DNA of 36,635 bases from an uncultured Desulfovibrio sp. Its GTDB lineage: Bacteria; Desulfobacterota; Desulfovibrionia; Desulfovibrionales; Desulfovibrionaceae. Shown here in pieces: positions 8,127-16,639 of this stretch (its first letter is position 1; each line of letters starts with the position of its first letter). The stretch lies in contig CAMQVJ010000021.1 in the NCBI GenBank assembly GCA_947038175.1, positions 1-36,635 of the forward strand, given 5' to 3'. The notes under the pieces were generated by a model. The model was given only the letters and a program-made list of their open reading frames with translations. It had not been told where the DNA came from and made no database searches. The translations under genes were made by a program, and so were the position numbers.

Positions 8127-8981
8127 CTATTCGCCAAGCACAATGCGTTTGAATCCAATAATTTTGAATTCAGCATTAGCGGCTTTAGATGCGCTTTTTT
8201 CAAGATCAGCAATGCTCATTTTGTCATCACGGATATACGCTTGTTCCATAAGGCAAATTTCTTTGCAATATTTCTTCACAGCGCCATCAGCGATTTTTTC
8301 AATGATATTGTCAGGCTTGCCGTCTTCTTTTGCTTTTTGACGGTAAACTTCACGTTCACGATCTAAAAGAGCTTGGTCAACGTCATTTGTGCCAAGAGCA
8401 AGTGGGCTTGCTGCAGCAACTTGCATCGCTACGTTTTTAGCAAGTTCAAGAGCTGCTTCTGGGTTTGCAGTAGCTGATACTTCTACAAGAGCAGCAAGCT
8501 TACCATTAGAGTGCACATAAGCGCCAACAACGCCATTAGCACATTCTACTTTCACAGCTCTACCAATAACAATGTTTTCACCAATAGCAGCAACCGCTTC
8601 ACCAACCGCTTCAGCGAGGGTAGAAGAACCAAAAGATTGTGCTAAAAGAGCAGCGTTATCTTCTGTGAAGTTCTTTGCAGTGTGTTCTACAATAGCTTTT
8701 GCAAAATCAACAAATTTATCACCACGAGCAACAAAGTCTGTTTCGCATTTCACTTCAACAGCAACAGCACATGTATTGTCAGCTGAAACTTTAAGGGCGA
8801 TAATGCCTTCTTCAGCAGCACGGTCAGCACGCTTTGCAGCTTTAGCAAGACCTTTTTGACGAAGCCAGTCGATAGCATTTTCAATGTTGCCATCGCTTTC
8901 TTCAAGTGCTTTCTTACAATCCATCATGCCTGCGCCAGTTTTTTCACGCAAGTCTTTTACCATAGATGCGCTAATGCTCAT
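8127..8981 (-). CDS. tsf: Elongation factor Ts
   Basis: Guanine-nucleotide exchange factor for EF-Tu, 284 residues. Seen: the N-terminal UBA-like domain with VKDLREKTGAGMMDCKKALEE and AIDWLRQKGLAKAAK, then VEVKCETDFVARGDKF containing the conserved TDFVA loop that contacts EF-Tu, and a typical core ending in IIGFKRIVLGE. The start ATG is preceded by GGAG nine bases upstream. It follows rpsB after a 123-base spacer holding two hairpins. Confidence 0.97.
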   Translation of the reverse strand: MSISASMVKDLREKTGAGMMDCKKALEESDGNIENAIDWLRQKGLAKAAKRADRAAEEGIIALKVSADNTCAVAVEVKCETDFVARGDKFVDFAKAIVEHTAKNFTEDNAALLAQSFGSSTLAEAVGEAVAAIGENIVIGRAVKVECANGVVGAYVHSNGKLAALVEVSATANPEAALELAKNVAMQVAAASPLALGTNDVDQALLDREREVYRQKAKEDGKPDNIIEKIADGAVKKYCKEICLMEQAYIRDDKMSIADLEKSASKAANAEFKIIGFKRIVLGE

Positions 8982-9011
8982 TCTATATCTCCGTAATTAA
9001 AATTTAGAATA

Positions 9012-9075
9012 AATGCCGTAAAATTTAGAAATAGACTTTACGGCATTGTATTAATTATGAGAACGAAATTCTCAT
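9012..9075 (-). promoter_or_regulatory. Two hairpins in the rpsB-tsf spacer
   Basis: A perfect 11-bp stem, AATGCCGTAAA (9012-9022) with TTTACGGCATT (9037-9047), is followed by ATGAGAA/TTCTCAT (9057-9075). Neither has a long U-run on the minus strand, so they look more like attenuating, processing or mRNA-stabilising structures than full terminators. Partial termination between rpsB and tsf is known in other bacteria; here it is inference. Confidence 0.5.
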
Positions 9076-9104
9076 GTACGTATAATTATTTGTAAAGGCA
9101 AAAA

Positions 9105-9947
9105 CTATGCTTCAACGCTGTCAGCAGCAGGAGCTACTTCTTGAGTTTCAGCAGGAGCTGCTTCTTGAGCTTCAGCGGGAGCTGCTTCTTGAGCTTTAGC
9201 AGGAGCTGCTTCTTGAGCTTCAGCAGGAGCCATTGCTTTTTCCATTTCGTCGTCGCTATCTTTGTTCATTGCATCACCTTCGATACAAGCATCAGCCATA
9301 GCAGAAACGAAAAGTTTGATTGCACGGATAGCATCGTCGTTACCTGGGATGATATAATCGATAACGTCTGGGTCACAGTTGGTATCGGTAATAGCAACAA
9401 CAGGAATACCGAGCTTGCGACATTCTTTGATTGCAATATCTTCACGATGTGGGTCAATGATGAAAGCGAGCTGAGGCACGCCTTCCATATTTTTGATACC
9501 GCCCAAAGTGAGGTTCAACTTAGTGAGTTCACGTTGGCGAGTAAGGATTTCTTTTTTTGCATAACGGTTAATTGTACCGTCAGCAAACATAATTTCAAGC
9601 TTTTTAAGGCGATCAACGCTTTTTTGAATAGTAACGAAGTTGGTAAGTGTTCCACCCATCCAACGATGTGTTACGTAAGGTTGACCTGCACGTGCAGCTT
9701 CTTGAGCAACTGCTTCTTGAGCTTGGCGCTTTGTACCAACAAAAAGAACTTTGCCACCATTTGCAATGGTTTCAACGATTTTGTCGTGAGCTGTACGGAA
9801 AAGTTTAACAGTTTGTTGCAAGTCGATGATATGCACACCGTTACGAGCACCAAAGATATAAGGACGCATTTTAGGGTTCCAACGACGTGTTTGGTGACCA
9901 AAATGAACGCCAGTTTCTAGCATTTGCTTCATGCTTACATAAGCCAT
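9105..9947 (-). CDS. rpsB: 30S ribosomal protein S2
   Basis: Ribosomal protein S2. I start it at the ATG at 9947 (280 residues) because GGAGG lies 6 bases upstream and [20 protein letters not shown] is the family N-terminus; the frame is open for 11 codons further up. Seen: [32 protein letters not shown], and a C-terminal [20 protein letters not shown] region. The body is about 230 residues long and is followed by an acidic, then Ala/Pro/Glu/Gln-rich tail built from an 8-residue repeat (APAEAQEA-like). E. coli S2 has 241 residues. It is the first gene of rpsB-tsf. Confidence 0.97.
   Translation of the reverse strand: MAYVSMKQMLETGVHFGHQTRRWNPKMRPYIFGARNGVHIIDLQQTVKLFRTAHDKIVETIANGGKVLFVGTKRQAQEAVAQEAARAGQPYVTHRWMGGTLTNFVTIQKSVDRLKKLEIMFADGTINRYAKKEILTRQRELTKLNLTLGGIKNMEGVPQLAFIIDPHREDIAIKECRKLGIPVVAITDTNCDPDVIDYIIPGNDDAIRAIKLFVSAMADACIEGDAMNKDSDDEMEKAMAPAEAQEAAPAKAQEAAPAEAQEAAPAETQEVAPAADSVEA
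9127..9231 (-). repeat. 24-bp tandem repeat inside rpsB
   Basis: Four head-to-tail 24-base units (9127-9150, 9151-9174, 9175-9198, 9199-9222) and a 9-base partial unit encode the APAEAQEA-type octapeptides of the S2 tail. The units differ at only a few bases, so they look recently expanded, and changes in copy number would keep the frame. Confidence 0.9.
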
Positions 9948-9998
9948 GTTATCCTCCAAGGGTTTTTCGTCCATTCTCACTTATAAGCTTTTCACCCT

Positions 9999-10011
9999 GT
10001 CCACGATGGAC
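9999..10011 (-). promoter_or_regulatory. Small hairpin in the rpsB leader
   Basis: GTCCA-TCG-TGGAC on the minus strand lies about 50 bases upstream of the rpsB start. A tandem CTGTAGTT pair lies just upstream of it in the leader. S2 represses its own operon through the leader in some bacteria; no such known motif is recognised here. Confidence 0.3.
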
Positions 10012-10113
10012 TTTTGAATAAAAACAATAACTACAGAATAAACTACAGTTTTTGCTCTTCAAAATATGGGACCCCAAGCAATGTTGAGAATGTGAATCAT
10101 TAATAACAGAAAA

Positions 10114-10142
10114 TATTTAGGCTAAATTTCATTGAATAGCAA
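10114..10142 (-). promoter_or_regulatory. Candidate rpsB promoter
   Basis: On the minus strand TTGCTA (10142-10137), a 17-base spacer and TAAATA (10119-10114) lie about 170 bases upstream of rpsB. The remainder of the 346-base gap (to 10293) is very AT-rich; it includes two CATGTTTTTT-like segments near 10220-10250 and no gene. Confidence 0.4.
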
Positions 10143-10293
10143 GTACTTTTTTGAAAAAAGTGAAAATTTTTCAATTTTTATTCCTGTTTTATTCCAAAAA
10201 TAAAAATTCTAACATGCTTTTCATGTTTTTTTCTATTCATTTTCATGTTTTTTCTTATTCTAAAATACCAAAACTATCTGTAATTATTAAATA

Positions 10294-11139
10294 TTAATCG
10301 ACAAGATAGTATTCTACATAATTTTCTACTCGAACATTTTTAACTTGCGGTGTGTAGTGCGCCTCGGATCTCACAGAGAACTGACCTTGGCTTGCTTTTT
10401 TCACTTTACCGAGTGTGCTATTGGAATCTTGAGCAAATTTTTCTGCTAAACTTCTTGCATTTTTTGTGGCGTCTTCAATCATTTGTGGTTTAATTTCGTC
10501 AAGTTTTGTGAATTTATATTCTATTTGTGAATAATTATATTGGTCTGATAGGGAAACACCGTCATGTACTAAAGAACCAATGGAGCTTATCAATTTAAGC
10601 ACAACGTCCACTTGTTTAGAATTAACAACAACGCTTTTACTTATGGTGAAATATATTTTCTTTTCCTTTTCGTCCGCTTTATCTTTTATGTCTTTATCAT
10701 TTGTTCCGCTTGCAGGTTTTTGCTGGCTAGCGTTGCTTGTGCCTACCATTTTAGGAGAATCCATAACGGCGCTTGACCCGAGCAGGGCGCTCTCTGAATT
10801 TCTTGCCATAAGGTTGGAATTGTAAGTTTTATATTCTACATTCGGTTGTGTTATAATGATTTCGCTGTCGTTGATACCAGATTTTTTCAAGAAACTAAGA
10901 ATGATGCTGCTATCATTTTCTAGCTTTTCAGCCGCCTTTTTAAGGTCATTACTATATACGGTGTATGTGATAGGCCATAAGACTTGATCTGCAAGAACTT
11001 CTTTTTCTGCAAAGCCCTTTACACTCACGATTCGATCAGATTCGCTTGCGTTTGAATACTGATTATTAAGGGAATTGCTTATGCAAAAAAGTCCTAATAA
11101 TATGGATAGGCCGATTATGATGCTTGATTTTATGTTCAT
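10294..11139 (-). CDS. SIMPL-domain (DUF541) protein
   Basis: 281 residues. An N-terminal hydrophobic segment (SSIIIGLSILLGLFCIS, residues 5-21) indicates a membrane anchor or signal, and the rest should be periplasmic. Family features seen: VSVKGFAEKEVLADQVLWPI near residue 43, a NDLKKAAEKLENDSSIILSF helix, SVVVNSKQVDVVLKLISSIG, and a C-terminal DATKNARSLAEKFAQDSNS then VRVENYVEYYLVD. The family (COG2859 type) has no settled function; members have been linked to oxidative-stress defence and to signalling. A Ser/Lys-rich insert at about 112-158 separates the two halves. A good ribosome-binding site (AAGGA) precedes the start. It lies downstream of the outer-membrane lipoprotein gene on the same strand (63-base gap). 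Confidence 0.85.
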   Translation of the reverse strand: MNIKSSIIIGLSILLGLFCISNSLNNQYSNASESDRIVSVKGFAEKEVLADQVLWPITYTVYSNDLKKAAEKLENDSSIILSFLKKSGINDSEIIITQPNVEYKTYNSNLMARNSESALLGSSAVMDSPKMVGTSNASQQKPASGTNDKDIKDKADEKEKKIYFTISKSVVVNSKQVDVVLKLISSIGSLVHDGVSLSDQYNYSQIEYKFTKLDEIKPQMIEDATKNARSLAEKFAQDSNSTLGKVKKASQGQFSVRSEAHYTPQVKNVRVENYVEYYLVD

Positions 11140-11202
11140 GATATATCCTTTTGTGTTTTGTTTTGTAGGTATTATTTATTTTCTATGTATTTTTATACTA
11201 TA

Positions 11203-12690
11203 TTATTTAGCTTGCATAATTATGTGTTTTTTCGGTTTTGTTGATTCTGTATCCTTGTCCATTTTTTTCGCAATTTTGCCTCCCATCGCTTGAAATACAG
11301 AGTTTTCACTTCGTATAAGCCGCAACTTAGCGAGTATAAAGTTCTCTAGGGAATTGTTAGCGTTTGTATTTGCTTCAAGCCAGTCTTTGAGATCGTCACG
11401 GCCCGCTTGGTAGCGTTCTTTCCTATAGTTAAAAATTCCCGCGTCGATTTCTGTTTTTTCTTGAGCGAGGTTAAAAAGGTGCTTCTCGTTTTGGTGGGAA
11501 TAATAAAGTAATTGCACTTGGTTGAGCGCTTTATTGATAGTTGATTCAAAGATGAGAAGGCTTTGTTCCATGGAGTTTTCCATAGATTTTATTTGCCATT
11601 TTTGATTCCACCATTGAAGAAAGGGTAAACTTATATTGATAGTTCCCAGTAGATTAAAACTGTTTGAATCAAAAAAAGGCGCACCCTCTAAAGAAGAGTT
11701 CAGGTTTCCTGCACCTGCAAGACTACTCCCTATACTAATAGACGGCGCCCAAGAGGATATTTTTACTCCCTTGAGTGAATAAAGCATAGCGTACGCATTA
11801 TATTCTGCACGGCGTATATCAGGGCGCAAAGAAAGTGTTTCCATGGGGACGTCAAGATTTACTTTGATGGATTTTTGCTTGAGTAGTTCAATATTTGTTA
11901 TTTTGAATTCTTCAAGGTGATCCACATTTAAAAAATTACGTATGAGGGTGAGCGTATCATTTATATCGTTTTGTGTTTGTATAACAGCTGATTGTGCGAT
12001 ATTGAGAGCCTGTCTTGCGATGAGGGGTTCTAGCCCGTCTACTCGACCTAGTCTTTGTTCGTGTTTTGTTGTTTGTAAAACCTGCTCAAGAAACATGATG
12101 TTTTCTTTTTGCAAATCAAGAACATTTTGGTAATGCATAAAGGTAAAATAAGCGTCAATAAGCCCGAAAGTTATGGCGAGACGCACGCTTTCATAATCCT
12201 CGGTGCTTGCTTTTGCTGCCCATTGGCTCGCTGTGAGCTGAGGGAGAGTGTTCCAAAAACTGAGGTCGAAATTGAGGGCAGCCATAAAACTAGCACTGAA
12301 ACTATTATTTAAAGTATTACCAATAGTGTTCTTCGTGTCGTGACCTGTTGCGAGGTTTGTGCTATTTTGTCCATTTATATCTAAATTAGCAGAAGGCACA
12401 GGGCGCAAAGCTCGTTCAGATTGTCTTATATTGATAAAAGCTTTTTGCAGGGTAAGGAACGCTGTCTGCATATCTGCGTTTTTAATAAGAGCCATATTGA
12501 CAAGTTGATTGAGTTGTGGATTTTTATAATCCTTCCACCATTCTGTATTGATTTCATATTGTTGCATGATTTCATTAGAAGGTAAGCCAAAATCAGTGAG
12601 AGGGGGGACTTCGTATTTTTTATAGTTACAGCCTGTAAGCAGTAAAGCACAAAGACAAAACCCCGTAATAAGAGATCTTTTTTTGGTCAT
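11203..12690 (-). CDS. TolC/NodT-type outer-membrane efflux lipoprotein
   Basis: 495 residues. A lipoprotein signal peptide ends in LLTGC with the acylated Cys at position 21. The mature protein begins YKKYEVPPLTDFGLP and has two OEP repeats typical of the NodT/OprM group: a first repeat around WWKDYKNPQLNQLVNMALIK and a second with the PDIRRAEYNAYAMLY motif (usual form RPDIRAAE). It should form the trimeric outer-membrane channel of a tripartite efflux pump. No periplasmic adaptor or RND/ABC pump gene is adjacent, so its inner-membrane partner is elsewhere or it serves several pumps. Confidence 0.9.
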   Translation of the reverse strand: MTKKRSLITGFCLCALLLTGCNYKKYEVPPLTDFGLPSNEIMQQYEINTEWWKDYKNPQLNQLVNMALIKNADMQTAFLTLQKAFINIRQSERALRPVPSANLDINGQNSTNLATGHDTKNTIGNTLNNSFSASFMAALNFDLSFWNTLPQLTASQWAAKASTEDYESVRLAITFGLIDAYFTFMHYQNVLDLQKENIMFLEQVLQTTKHEQRLGRVDGLEPLIARQALNIAQSAVIQTQNDINDTLTLIRNFLNVDHLEEFKITNIELLKQKSIKVNLDVPMETLSLRPDIRRAEYNAYAMLYSLKGVKISSWAPSISIGSSLAGAGNLNSSLEGAPFFDSNSFNLLGTINISLPFLQWWNQKWQIKSMENSMEQSLLIFESTINKALNQVQLLYYSHQNEKHLFNLAQEKTEIDAGIFNYRKERYQAGRDDLKDWLEANTNANNSLENFILAKLRLIRSENSVFQAMGGKIAKKMDKDTESTKPKKHIIMQAK

Positions 12691-12832
12691 GGAGTTTCCG
12701 TAGAATATTTTTAAATGTATTTTTTTTATTGGTTTTGTTAATTGTTGTACTTGTTTGTTTTTTTCAATTGTTCTGGTGAAGATGATATTCCATTTTCACT
12801 CAAAGGACTGCTGGTACATGGAGAAAATAGTC

Positions 12833-13834
12833 TTACTCTGGCGTTTTAGTCACCAGTGTTCCATCACCTTTTTGAATAAGTTGATTCTTTTTATGGTATG
12901 CTTTTGCCCGCATTAAGGCGTTTTCTTCAAGGTTTCTGTAAAATAAAGCATAATTGTAAGAATGTAAATCCCCTCTAGGGAAGCCTTGGCGCGGTGGAGT
13001 GTTCTCAAGTGTATACGCACCAACAATAAGCCCACCCGTATTGGTATCAATCCATGCATCTGTAAAATGGGGTATTTCTTCACTTGTGCCATCTGTTTGA
13101 ATATTGACACGCCCTAAATGCAGGCTTTTGTCTGCGTATTCAGAATCTGTACGCCAGTTGAGAGGGTTTGTGCATAGGGCATTTGGTAAAAGGGTGAAGC
13201 CTTGGTTTGCGCCTTGAGCTAATGAATTATAGGTGATGATGCATTTTGTGTCGTCGTAATGTTGAGAAAGAGGTAAACCACACGCTATTAAATCGTCTGG
13301 TGTTACGGTGAAACCGATAATGTAGGCGGCTATGAGGTGGTCGAAGCTTTTTCCGCTTTGATATAAGTGCTTTAATAATTCCAATATCAAAATAGAACCT
13401 TGACTATTGCCCGCAAAAATAACTGGGCGACCCATATTCCAGTTTGTCATGTAGGCGGTATAGGCGGCTATAATATCATCAAAGGGGGTTTTATAGGCGA
13501 GTACAATATTGTCCCAAGAATCAAAATGCGTCTCTAGGGAAGCTTGACGGTAATGAGGTTGAAATATTCGCGCGTTTTTTTCAAAACACGAAGCGTGTGC
13601 CATGCGTGGATAGAGCGGTAACTCTCTGTGTCTTTGGTTGCGAGGATCAAGAAATGTTTTACCTTCGCCCTCAAGTACTGTGCCATGTACGAAAAATACA
13701 TCGGCAAATGGAACAGAGTTTGATGAAATTGAGCTGGGTGAAGATTGAGATATGTTTGCATGGTTATAATACTCTTCAGGGATAGAAAACCAAGAGATTG
13801 CCTTGTTATAGTCCAATTTTTTTGGAATACCCAC
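12833..13834 (-). CDS. DUF3089 alpha/beta-hydrolase-like protein
   Basis: Matches the DUF3089 family, lipase-like serine hydrolases of unknown substrate. I choose the GTG at 13834 (333 residues) because AGGAG lies 6 bases upstream; the TTG two codons earlier is the alternative. Seen: ADVFFVHGTV, RIFQPHYRQAS, FDDIIAAYTAYMTNWNMGRP and the nucleophile elbow AGNSQGS (Ser at about 144; the family usually has GHSQGS). A late CTNPLNW block also fits the family. Unlike many members it has no signal peptide, so it is probably cytoplasmic. It is followed after 142 bases by the efflux lipoprotein gene on the same strand. Confidence 0.8.
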   Translation of the reverse strand: MGIPKKLDYNKAISWFSIPEEYYNHANISQSSPSSISSNSVPFADVFFVHGTVLEGEGKTFLDPRNQRHRELPLYPRMAHASCFEKNARIFQPHYRQASLETHFDSWDNIVLAYKTPFDDIIAAYTAYMTNWNMGRPVIFAGNSQGSILILELLKHLYQSGKSFDHLIAAYIIGFTVTPDDLIACGLPLSQHYDDTKCIITYNSLAQGANQGFTLLPNALCTNPLNWRTDSEYADKSLHLGRVNIQTDGTSEEIPHFTDAWIDTNTGGLIVGAYTLENTPPRQGFPRGDLHSYNYALFYRNLEENALMRAKAYHKKNQLIQKGDGTLVTKTPE

Positions 13835-14160
13835 ACTCAACTCCTCAATGGTTTTAGATTTTTATAGGAAGAATTAAAGGGCTATTTTACTACGTGGTAC
13901 TTATTTGATGTATGGTAAAATATCCATAGAAAATAAGCTAATATCACATTCTTATACATTATCATGTTTAATAGTTTAGGCTTGGAATGTCAAGTTTTAT
14001 CAAATTTCTCTATGGGTAATATGGTTTATTCCTCTTCAAAGAATTTCCAACAATCAAATGTTTTAAAGATAGCTAGTTTTATTAAATAGAAATAATCCTT
14101 TTATGTTAGATAGAAAGTCTCTATATTTATAAGAACTTGTAACGATAAAGTTTTTTGAAA
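13835..14160. other. AT-rich divergent intergenic region, no gene seen
   Basis: Between the DUF3089 gene (minus) and the CoA-binding-protein gene (plus) this part holds only short AT-rich sequence. A 64-codon frame on the minus strand (14063-14257) runs through the repeat and has no family features, so I do not call it. Promoters for the minus-strand gene should lie here, but none stands out. Confidence 0.5.
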
Positions 14161-14164
14161 GATA

Positions 14165-14265
14165 GGGGGTTTGGGGGAAAGGAAACTTTTTTATAAAAAA
14201 GTTTCCTTTTCCCCAAGAAGAAATCTTATTTCCCCAAAAAAAACTTCTTTCCCCCAAAAAAAACT
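14165..14265 (+). repeat. Reduced intergenic repeat, copy E
   Basis: Opens with GGGGGTTTGGGGG like copies A-D, but continues into a long near-perfect hairpin. The arms GGGGAAAGGAAACTTTTTT and AAAAAAGTTTCCTTTTCCCC (14174-14214) have one bulged A. CCCC-AAAAAAA segments follow at 14238 and 14253. The core and hairpins 1-3 of the full copies are absent. Confidence 0.65.
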
Positions 14266-14296
14266 AATTTTACCTTCAGAATGCCTTAGTCTTTGA

Positions 14297-14325
14297 TTGC
14301 AAGCTGTTAAGGAAAAGTGTACACT
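14297..14325 (+). promoter_or_regulatory. Candidate promoter of the CoA-binding/ykgJ/J-domain/adk run
   Basis: TTGCAA (14297-14302), a 17-base spacer and TACACT (14320-14325) form a good sigma70-like pair 40 bases upstream of the first gene of the plus-strand run. Confidence 0.55.
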
Positions 14326-14365
14326 CCGCTAAATTAAAATAGAGAAATATGAAAAGGCGCTTGAA

Positions 14366-14782
14366 ATGATACTTGATGAAAATTTACGTAAGATTTTTAT
14401 GAATGCTCATAGCATTGCGATTGTGGGTGCTAAGGATAAGATGGGTTCACCTGTTGAGCATGTGGGTGCGTATCTTTTGTCAAAGGGGTATCGGGTTTTA
14501 CCTGTGCATCCTGTACGCCAAAGCGCATGGGGGATACCTTGTTATAAATCTCTTTTGGATTTAGAAGAAGTCCCTGATATTGTGTGTTTATTCAGAGAAT
14601 CAAGCGCTTGTGTTGAGCATGCACGAGAAATACTAAGTGCGACATGGCAACCAAAAGTTTTTTGGATGCAAAGTGGTATTGTGAGCGAAGAGGCTGGTAA
14701 ATTGATGATGGGTGCTGGTGTTACTGTCGTTGAAGATATGTGTATGGAAGTAGAGCATAAAAGATTAATTTATAATAAATAG
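14366..14782 (+). CDS. CoA-binding-domain protein (YccU-like)
   Basis: 138 residues, a single Rossmann-type CoA_binding_2 domain: SIAIVGAKDKMGSPVEHVGAYLLSKGYRVLPVHP at about 16-49, then PDIVCLFRESSACVEHAREI and KVFWMQSGIVSEEAG. Relatives bind CoA or acyl-CoA, but no reaction is known for the stand-alone form. It is the first gene of a four-gene plus-strand run, 18 bases ahead of the Cys-cluster gene. Confidence 0.88.
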   Translation: MILDENLRKIFMNAHSIAIVGAKDKMGSPVEHVGAYLLSKGYRVLPVHPVRQSAWGIPCYKSLLDLEEVPDIVCLFRESSACVEHAREILSATWQPKVFWMQSGIVSEEAGKLMMGAGVTVVEDMCMEVEHKRLIYNK

Positions 14783-14800
14783 TATATATTATAAGGTGTT

Positions 14801-15268
14801 ATGATGTCAGATTTGACTTTTTCGTGTAAGATGTGTGGGCATTGTTGTTATGGAAGAGGGGGTATTGTGCTTGGCACAAAAGATTTACCTCGACTTTTAG
14901 AGTATTTTCAGTTAGATAAAGAGTCGCTTTTAAATAAATATACAGAAAACATGAACGATAAGCCTTGTCTTATTGTGAAAGATGATGGTTATTGTTATTT
15001 TTTTAAAGAGGGTGAAGGCTGTACTATTCATGAGGCACGGCCTGATGTTTGTAGGGCATGGCCTTATTTTCGTGGCAATCTTGTTGATTCTACGAGTCTT
15101 GAAATGGCAAAAGAAGATTGTCCTGGTATTATAAAAGATGTTTCGCATGCGTTTTTTGCGCATGACGGTTATGCGTATTTGGTAGAAAATAAGCTTTTAG
15201 CTTATAATCCCCTTGTTGATGGCCGAGCTTTGATTGTCAGTGAAGACGAGTTACCCCCTCACGAATAG
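14801..15268 (+). CDS. YkgJ-family Cys-cluster protein
   Basis: 155 residues. Seen: an N-terminal C-x2-C-x2-C-C motif (Cys 9, 12, 15, 16 in FSCKMCGHCCYGRGG) and later Cys residues in KPCLIVKDDGYCYFF, GCTIHEARPDVCRAWPYF and DCPGI. This is the UPF0153/YkgJ pattern, predicted to bind a metal or an Fe-S cluster. Function unknown. A second ATG directly follows the first and either could be used. It is co-directional with its neighbours, with short gaps, and so is probably in the same transcript. Confidence 0.88.
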   Translation: MMSDLTFSCKMCGHCCYGRGGIVLGTKDLPRLLEYFQLDKESLLNKYTENMNDKPCLIVKDDGYCYFFKEGEGCTIHEARPDVCRAWPYFRGNLVDSTSLEMAKEDCPGIIKDVSHAFFAHDGYAYLVENKLLAYNPLVDGRALIVSEDELPPHE

Positions 15269-15307
15269 TATTTTGTGATGACTATATTGAGATAAATAAG
15301 GTTTTTT

Positions 15308-16630
15308 ATGGCTGGTAAAAAAAATTCTTTGAATGACTGTTATGTTATTCTTAAAATACCTCAAAATTCTACAATGGAAGCAGTGAAGCAAGCTTATCGC
15401 AAGCTTGCTTTTGAGTTGCACCCTGACCTCAATCCTAATAGTGCCTCTGCTAATACGGAGTTTCATGAATTAAATGAAGCCTATGTTTTTATTATTAATT
15501 ATTTGAATGATCAAGAAAAGAAAAAAAGTGCGAAAGCAAGCTTTTTTGATGCTCAAGCAAATACGAAGAAAGCGACGAAAGACGCTGCAAAACAAAAAGC
15601 ATGGGAAGAAGAAATAAAGGCCAAAGAAGAGCGTGAAAAGAAAGAACAAGTCCGTAAAGAACGTCAAGAGCGTGAAAAAGAAGCCGACGAACGTCGACGT
15701 GCTTTTGAGCGTGCTGAACGTGAAGTGCGTGACCGTGAGCGCATACGTGAACGTATAGAAAAAGACGAGGCTAAACGTCAAGCTAAGAAAGACGCAGAAA
15801 GAGCAGAAGCAAGACGCAAAGAGGCGGAGCAAGACGCTTTGTTAAAAGAACGTCTTATGAAGCAAATGGCCGACGAAGCGCAACGTAGTAAAGATGCCGC
15901 AAAAAGAGACGCAGCCAAAAGGGAAGCAGCACAACGAGATGCCGCACAAGCAGAACAAGATAAGAAAACAAGATCCTATTCCAATGCTGGTAAACCAATA
16001 TTGGATCAAAATAAATATCATGAGGGGTCTGTAGGTCCTGACGGGAAAAATTCTTCAGCTTCATCAAGTGATTCAAATAAGAAAATTTATTATCGATCTA
16101 AAAATTACGGTGATGAGGATATTAAAGAGCAGATTTTGCAGGAACTTTTAGAAGATGATTATGCTCGAAAAGTTTACGAAGATATTTCTAGCGAATTACA
16201 TGCAAGAAAAAGAGAGCAAAATAACTTTACCGAACCTAACGCTCGTGTTAATATGGGAGCAGAAAGGTCTGGGGCAACTCATTCAAAAACGATTAGCGCG
16301 GATTCTGTTTCATCTAAAACGGATAAAAATGCTCAAGCCGCCTCAAGCCATATCACAGGTCAAATTGCTACTGGTATAAAACAAGGGCTTTCTGGTTGGT
16401 TTAAAAATCAAATCAACGATGAATTGGAATTGTTTTTTCCTGCTTCGAAATTAGTTGCAGGTGCTAGAATGCGATTGCAAATTCGTATTGGTTGGTCAGG
16501 AGAACTACAAACATTAGAGATTAAACTCCCTGCTGATTTTGTACCTGGTAAGCCTATTCGATTGAAGGGCATGGGGAAAAAGATTGGAAAATGGCAAGGT
16601 GATTTGTATTTAAAACTTCAAGTAAAATAG
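15308..16630 (+). CDS. J-domain protein with long charged coiled coil
   Basis: 440 residues in three parts. An N-terminal J domain (about 7-70) has YRKLAFELHPDLNP with the HPD triad at 38-40, the signal that stimulates Hsp70. From about 75 to 220 there is a very highly charged Lys/Glu/Arg/Ala heptad region, surely a long coiled coil or single alpha helix. After a Ser-rich linker, the C-terminal about 65 residues (MRLQIRIGWSGELQTLEIKL, PGKPIRLKGMGKK) resemble half of the substrate-binding C-terminal domain of DnaJ. The zinc-finger domain of classical DnaJ is absent. It is a specialised co-chaperone rather than DnaJ itself. It ends 9 bases before adk. Confidence 0.88.
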   Translation: MAGKKNSLNDCYVILKIPQNSTMEAVKQAYRKLAFELHPDLNPNSASANTEFHELNEAYVFIINYLNDQEKKKSAKASFFDAQANTKKATKDAAKQKAWEEEIKAKEEREKKEQVRKERQEREKEADERRRAFERAEREVRDRERIRERIEKDEAKRQAKKDAERAEARRKEAEQDALLKERLMKQMADEAQRSKDAAKRDAAKREAAQRDAAQAEQDKKTRSYSNAGKPILDQNKYHEGSVGPDGKNSSASSSDSNKKIYYRSKNYGDEDIKEQILQELLEDDYARKVYEDISSELHARKREQNNFTEPNARVNMGAERSGATHSKTISADSVSSKTDKNAQAASSHITGQIATGIKQGLSGWFKNQINDELELFFPASKLVAGARMRLQIRIGWSGELQTLEIKLPADFVPGKPIRLKGMGKKIGKWQGDLYLKLQVK

Positions 16631-16639
16631 AGGGGAATT

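Noticed and set aside
9127-9231. 24-bp repeats as a CRISPR array
   Set aside because: Units are directly adjacent without spacers and are in frame within rpsB.
9141-9920. 259-codon plus-strand frame opposite rpsB
   Set aside because: It is the mirror of the S2 gene; its Ser/Phe/Cys-rich start comes from reading the 24-bp repeat backwards, and it has no family features.
14063-14257. 64-codon minus-strand frame at repeat copy E
   Set aside because: It consists largely of the palindrome and A/T runs and has no ribosome-binding site or recognisable domain.
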